Origin: Odontesthes bonariensis
Lineage: Eukaryota > Chordata > Actinopteri > Atheriniformes > Atherinopsidae
Reading direction: 5' to 3'
Length of the DNA stretch: 64,000 nt
NCBI RefSeq assembly: GCF_027942865.1
Contig: NC_134528.1
Coordinates: 24,390,586-24,454,585 of the forward strand
Both the position numbers and the translations under genes were made by a program. The first letter of the stretch is position 1. The number at the start of each line of letters is the position of its first letter. The notes below the pieces were generated by a model. That model was not told the DNA's origin. It did no database searches and was given only the letters and a program-made list of their open reading frames with translations. Shown here in pieces: positions 12,901-18,900 of the stretch.

Positions 12901-15900
12901 CACGTGCTCTTGCAGAGCTTCGGGAATCACGATCCTGTTTCCTCGCATGACCATCAGTCCAGCCGTCCAAAGTTCATCTTTGACTGCCTGGAATGCTGTG
13001 CCTTTGAAGTAGGTCCAGTCATTTTTCTGTATGGCTTGACGTAGCTTGGAGATAGTCGGATCATCCTTTGAAGCTTGCTCGATCTCACGGGGGGTTAGAG
13101 CATGAGGTGTGGAATCTTTGATGATGCTGTAGATGTACTCATCTGTTTCTCTCTCCTCAGATTTGTCACAATGACCAACGGGTTGGCGACTCAGGGGGTC
13201 GGCCTTGTTGGTTTTGCCGGGGATGTGGACTACTTGGTAGGTAAACTGTTGCAGGTACAGCAACCACCGTTCCACTCTGGCTGATGGAGGGAGTGAATTG
13301 GGTGATAGCACTTTCACAAGCGCCTTGTGATCTGTGAGGATCTTGAATTCACATCCGATGAGATACAAGCTGAATTTTCGACAGGCCCAGAATACTCCGA
13401 GAGCTTCTCTTTCAAACTGAGAGTAGCGTGTCTCAGTGGGTGTGAGCTTCCTGCTGGCGTAGTAAACTGGCTTCCAGACTCCGTCTGTCTGTTGTTGCTC
13501 TAAGATGGCGCCTACGCCGAAGGGGGAAGCGTCACAGGTGATTCTGGTTGGTCTTCCAACTGAGTAGTATGCCATGACAGGGGCTTCGATCAAAGCGTCT
13601 TTGAGCTGGTCGAACGCACACTGTTCCTCCTTCTCCCATTTCCACTCAGCATCTTGCTTAGTGAGTTCCCAGAGAGGCGCCGTTATTGTGGCGAACTGTG
13701 GGACGAACTTTGCACAGAATTGGGCCAATCCGAGGAAGCTACGCATTTGTGACGCGTCAATTGGTGGGGGAGCATGCGCAATGGCTTTGACCTTTTCGTC
13801 TGACACTTTCAGGCCATCTTGTGATAAGACATGACCCATGTACTTGATTGAGGTCAGTTTGATCTGGCATTTCTTCTCATTGATTGTCAGTCCTCTTTCA
13901 GCTAACCGTTGCACCACGGTAGCCAGCCTTGTGTCATGTTCAGCTTCTGTACTGCCAACTACGACTATGTCGTCAGACATGTTGTATGCACCTGGGCAGT
14001 CTTTGATAACTTGGCTGATTATCTGTTGGAATTTTTCTGAGGCCATGTTCACTCCGAACAAGAGCCTTTTGTATCTGAAGAGTCCTCCTGGTGCAGCGAA
14101 TGTTGTGATTTCTCTGGAATCAGGGTGGAGCTCTATTTGGTGATACGCCATGTTGAGGTCAATTTTGGAAAAGTATTTCCCTCCGGCCATTTCCTGGATG
14201 GTCTCGTCGATGGTAGGCACCGGATGACGCTCACGGACAATGGCCGCATTGGCTCTTCGCATGTCAATGCAGATCCGCACGTCTCCATGTTTGCGATCAT
14301 TTTCCGGCATTTTCTCCACAGAGACTAGTGGATTCACCCAATGAGCTGGTTCTGACACTCCCTCAATGACGTCTAGGTCCACTAGTTCTTGTAATTTCTT
14401 GATGACGCGCTGCCGTCTATTGAATGGAATTCTCCGCACCGGCTGAATGACTGGGGTGACGTCTGGGTCAATTTTCAGTCTGAGCTGGTAGTTCTTGAGT
14501 TTCCCCAGCCCAGTGAAGACTTGTGGGTACTTGATGCGCAGACTTGACCACACGTCGGTTCCAGAACAGCTCAGGATGTTTGCGTCGATGCCAACTCTCA
14601 ACAGTCCTAGCTCTTTGCTGGTTCTGCTGCTTAGGAGTGATGCTTGTGCTTGTGGCACCACGAAGAACGAAGCAGTGGCACGCCGTGTTGTGTTTGGGAC
14701 TTCAACTTCAAGTGTGCATTTGCCTAGGAGCGTGAGGGCTTGCTTGCTGGCATAAGGATACAGTTTTGTAGAGGCAGGCTGCAGACTGACTTCAGGCCTG
14801 GCCTTCTGTAACCCTTTAAAATCATGCACGGACAGCGTGTTGTGGTGAGCACCAGAGTCTATCACCATGGGTAAGGTGAAACCGTTCAGGCGTAGGTCTA
14901 AGGTGTCCTCTGTTTTAGATATTCTGAATAGGTAGAGATCTTCAGAATCACTCCGTGAGTCATTGCTTTCTCCTTCTTCTACCCTATGTTGACCTTTTTT
15001 GTTTCGACCCTTGCTTTGCTTTGGATCATCCCTGCTGCGACCTGAGGCTCTGCTGCGACCCTGTGAGCTCGACGTGTCATCTTGGTTTGGCTTGTATTTG
15101 TCTTTGTGGAAGCAGAGATCATCGAAGTGACCCTTTTTTCCACAGTGGCTGCACTTGTGATTCTTGGATCGGATGCATTCGCGAGCTATGTGTCCTTGTG
15201 CACCACACTTGTAGCACCCTGACTGTGATGCTGATTTGAGCTTTGGTTTGGGCCTTGCTCTGCCAGATACTTGGTTTGTATTGGATGGAGAACTGAGAAT
15301 TAACGCCTCCTTGTGGTGGTATGAGCCAATCACTTGGATAAGGCGATCCAGTGTGAGATTATCTTCTCTGAATAGTTTGGCTTTTAACTCTGAATTTTTA
15401 ATGTGCAGTAGTACTTTATCTCTTACATGGTTATCAGCTTCAGCATTGAAGTTGCATGTTTTCACTAGTGCTTTAAGGCGAGTGATGAAATTATTTATTG
15501 TTTCACCAGCATTGGGCTCTGTTTCCCAGAATTTTGTACGGGCTTTTGGTATATTCTCCCTTAATGCAAAAGTGTTGTTGAAGAGTCGGATGGCTACTTG
15601 AAACACATCTCGTGCAGGTTGCTGATCAACAGCGGGTTGGTGGGCTATCTGCTCGTAGTGAAATTTTTCCATATCTCACGCAGTCCCTCTCCCCCTGTTA
15701 GCAATAAGACAGCTCGCTTTTGTGCAGCATTTACAACTCCTGACGCAATGATGTATATTTCTAGCTCACTCTTCCACATTTCCCATCGTTGATGTAAAGT
15801 TTCAGGCTCTCCCACAGTGTCTAACGGTTTCGGTGGCGTGAGTCCACCCAGCGCAACATGAGCCATCTTTACTTTCGTTTTCAAACGTGGATTCTAAGAG

Positions 15901-18900
15901 GCTTCGTGAGCAGTAATTCTGTCATATGCACGCTCAATTCCGGTTATTAAACGTTTTGGCATCACACAGAAAACTTATTTCACTTCCCTGAAAGAGTGTC
16001 GTCGAATTTCCAGTGAGGATCCGGAATTATAGCTCCGACGTTTGTTGCAATGTCCATGCGAGGTCCTGACTTGCAGACTTTTTTTTTTCCCGGGTCCGTC
16101 AACAGCTGAGAGGGCTTGTAATTCCGTTCTTCTATGCTGTCGGGATCATCCTCGTCGCCAGTTGTGGTGTGTTAGGGATCACACACACGAGTAGTATCCG
16201 TTTGAGGGTCTTTTATTAAACACTTTCAACTCGGCACACATACATGTTCAACAGGGTTGCCTCTCTATCACTCTAGTCAGTAGTTATGATCTCGCGAGTG
16301 TCACTACCTAATCTCGCGATAGGTTACTTTTCTTATAAGAACACTACAGTGACAAGCATAATAAAGCGCCAGAAAACCGTGGGAAACACATCAGTAGGCT
16401 ATCAACATGTCCATCCCTGCAGACTTTCAACTCGCCTTAGGCGCGGTAATTGACGTTCAAGAGTCATTTCATCAGATAACAGCAATGATGAGCGAGAGTA
16501 GTAAAGAACAGACCAAAAATATGAACTACGTTCTCGAAATTCTTGAAGTTCATAGAGAGAGCAGGCGACCTAGACAGCTGTGGGTGTTTACTGCATCGAT
16601 AAATATGAAATGTCACACACTTTTGCGTTTCCGTATCCACGCAGATTTTCACCCTAAAGCGCTCGTCTAAATGCAGATTTAAAAGTGAAAACGAAACGCC
16701 ACTTTTGCGTTTTGGTTTCAGATCGTTTCCGTGTAAAGGTAGCCTTAGTGTGCTCTCCCTCGCCCCCTGTGCCATCTCTCTCTCTCCTCAGTCTCTCTCC
16801 TGCCCTTTGCTCTCATTCACTCACCTATAACCCGTTACCAATCAGCCACCTGTTCCTACTCCAGTAATCACCTCCCCAGTATATATGTCTGTATTGTTCC
16901 ACCACTCCTCGCCGGATCCTCGTCAATACCGTAGTCTTGTCTTGTCCCTGGTCTGTTATCCTAGTCTGCTTTTTAACTTATTAAACACGCGCCGGTTGTG
17001 TCTGTGTCGTATGAGTAAACATTTCAGCCGTGACAGCATGACAAGGGGCGTAGCTACCGACCACCAAACACCTCCGTCAGATGTGTTCCTATAGAACCCT
17101 GAAAAGACCCGACCTCGGAGCAGGAGCTAAAATGGTTATAGGAACTGAGGGAGATGGTCCCGAGTTCCTGTATGTCCGAATGCGGGAGAAAACGGCCCCG
17201 TGAATTAAAATGTTATACGAAGTGCCAAAGGTTCCTACAGTCCGAATGCGGCTTATGTTTCTCGGCTGGCCTGGGAACGCCTCGGGATCCCCCCAGAAGA
17301 GCTGGAGGAAGTGGCCGGGGCCGGGGACGTCTGGGTTTCTCTGCTCAAGCTGCTGCCCCCTCGACCCGATCCCCGGAAAAGCGGAAGATGATGGATGGAT
17401 GAATTGGATTATTTTTAAATTAATTATGATTACAATGAATTGAACTCCAATTGGCTTGAATTGGACTATATTATTTAAGTGCCTTGAGATCACATTTGTT
17501 GTCATTTGGCGCCATATAAATAAACTGAATTGAAAACTGAATTGAACAAACTAAACAGTTTATTTTATTAGCTTTGGCTTAGTATCTCAAACATTTATTA
17601 AATACGTCAAGCTAGCTATTTTATGCATTTCTGAAATGTAACGTGATGCTAGTTTGGACTAGCAGTCCAGCATGGGAGCTAGGTGTTGCGAATGACACGT
17701 TTCAGATTATCGTAAATCCTACAAACTATTCAGAGTTTTTCTTATTAGGTGATTTAGGGCTATTCATTTATGAATAATCTTTTTGGTTGCTGAAAAGATA
17801 CCTCTTAGGGCACAACTCGGGTAATGTTTTAGAATGCTAATTTGCTTTTGATCATTTCTAACTGACCAATAATGATGGTACATTTGAGAATAATAATGTC
17901 ATGACATAGCCTTAAGATCTCTGGTATTCTGGCCTGACACATAACTAACCTCCACTGTGTGTTGTCCAATGTCTGGTGCACTGGGAAGTGGATGTATGTG
18001 AGTCTCAGTGTAGACACCAGTCATTAGAAGCAATCCAGTGAGGTAATTGTCTATAGACGGTAAAGAGTCTGCAAGAAGACAAATAAACCAAAATAAAAGC
18101 CATGTTACTAGAGAGGGCACATTTCCAATTGCAATGTCTACACATTAGAATAAATTTAAAGTAATAGTCAATAGTTACAGTTGAGCTTATCTTCCACGCA
18201 TCACCCATCCACCCACCAGATGCCCTCAGCTAATAAGTCCATGCTCTATCCAGTCTCTTATCACACCCACCTCACCTCCTCCCACATCTCTAATCAGTTT
18301 ATCTGATTTACTTCAACATTCAGCTCTGTAACACAGACCTAACCAAGATTCAGTCTTTTATATTCAGATCATTCCTTGTTTGTTCTGTTTCCTTTGCGAC
18401 TACTTGTTCTGATTTCTTGCCTTGTTTTAATGACTTTATTCTATCCTTTCTCTCTGGCTTTGTTTCTCTACACTCCACCTGACAACCTGCCTTAATGCTC
18501 CTTCCTTCCGGGTTCACATGTGGGTTCCCGATGTTCAGGAGTAAACTTACCAATCAGTTGATTTTTACAGATGAAGCTGTGTCGTCCAGCACACTGAACC
18601 CTCCTCCACTTTCCTGGTGTACCCAAGGCCATCTGGGGGCACAACCCCTGACTTGCACTGTGGTGGTTTAGTGGTTCCATTATCCCAAAGTGGTCAGGTC
18701 CTTCTCCACCTAATCCACGCAGCCATACCCACACAGTGGTTTCTCTGAACAAAATTAGAAATATGACAGTATATCTGTTTCAGACCATGGAGACCAGGAA
18801 TGATGAAAGCAGGATTTAACGTTGATAGATATTTTTTGTTAAACTTACTCTGAAAAAGAATGATGGATGAAATTTAGCAGCTCTTGGCTCTCAGCAGATG

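Larger units (their letters stand above)
11312..16353 (-). mobile_element. Ty3/gypsy LTR retrotransposon, nearly intact
   Basis: A complete element on the minus strand. It has two 186-bp LTRs (5' LTR 16163-16348, 3' LTR 11317-11502), a GTGAC target duplication at 11312-11316 and 16349-16353, a primer-binding site, a gag start, a long gag-pol frame and a polypurine tract. There is no env. Domain order protease-RT-RNase H-integrase is that of Ty3/gypsy. The RT box reads N-M-S-D-D rather than Y-x-D-D, which resembles the Mag/K02A2.6-like lineage. The LTRs read as identical, so insertion is recent. It lies in a PKD1-like intron in the same orientation as that gene, inside a Harbinger-like element. 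Confidence 0.95.
11100..16755 (+). mobile_element. Harbinger-like element split by the LTR retrotransposon
   Basis: Sequence left (11100-11311) and right (16354-16755) of the LTR element appears to be one DNA transposon. The outer ends are inverted and similar: TTCCCGGAAACGGGTTAAAAACGC on the left against the complement of GCGTTTTGGTTTCAGATCGTTTCCGTG on the right. A 16407-16670 frame ([18 protein letters not shown]...RRPRQLWVF) looks like the first exon of a PIF/Harbinger-type transposase, with the R-R-P-R-x-x-W-V stretch seen in HARBI1-like proteins. The element lacks the catalytic part. Ends and family are tentative because the inverted repeats are diverged. Confidence 0.5.
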
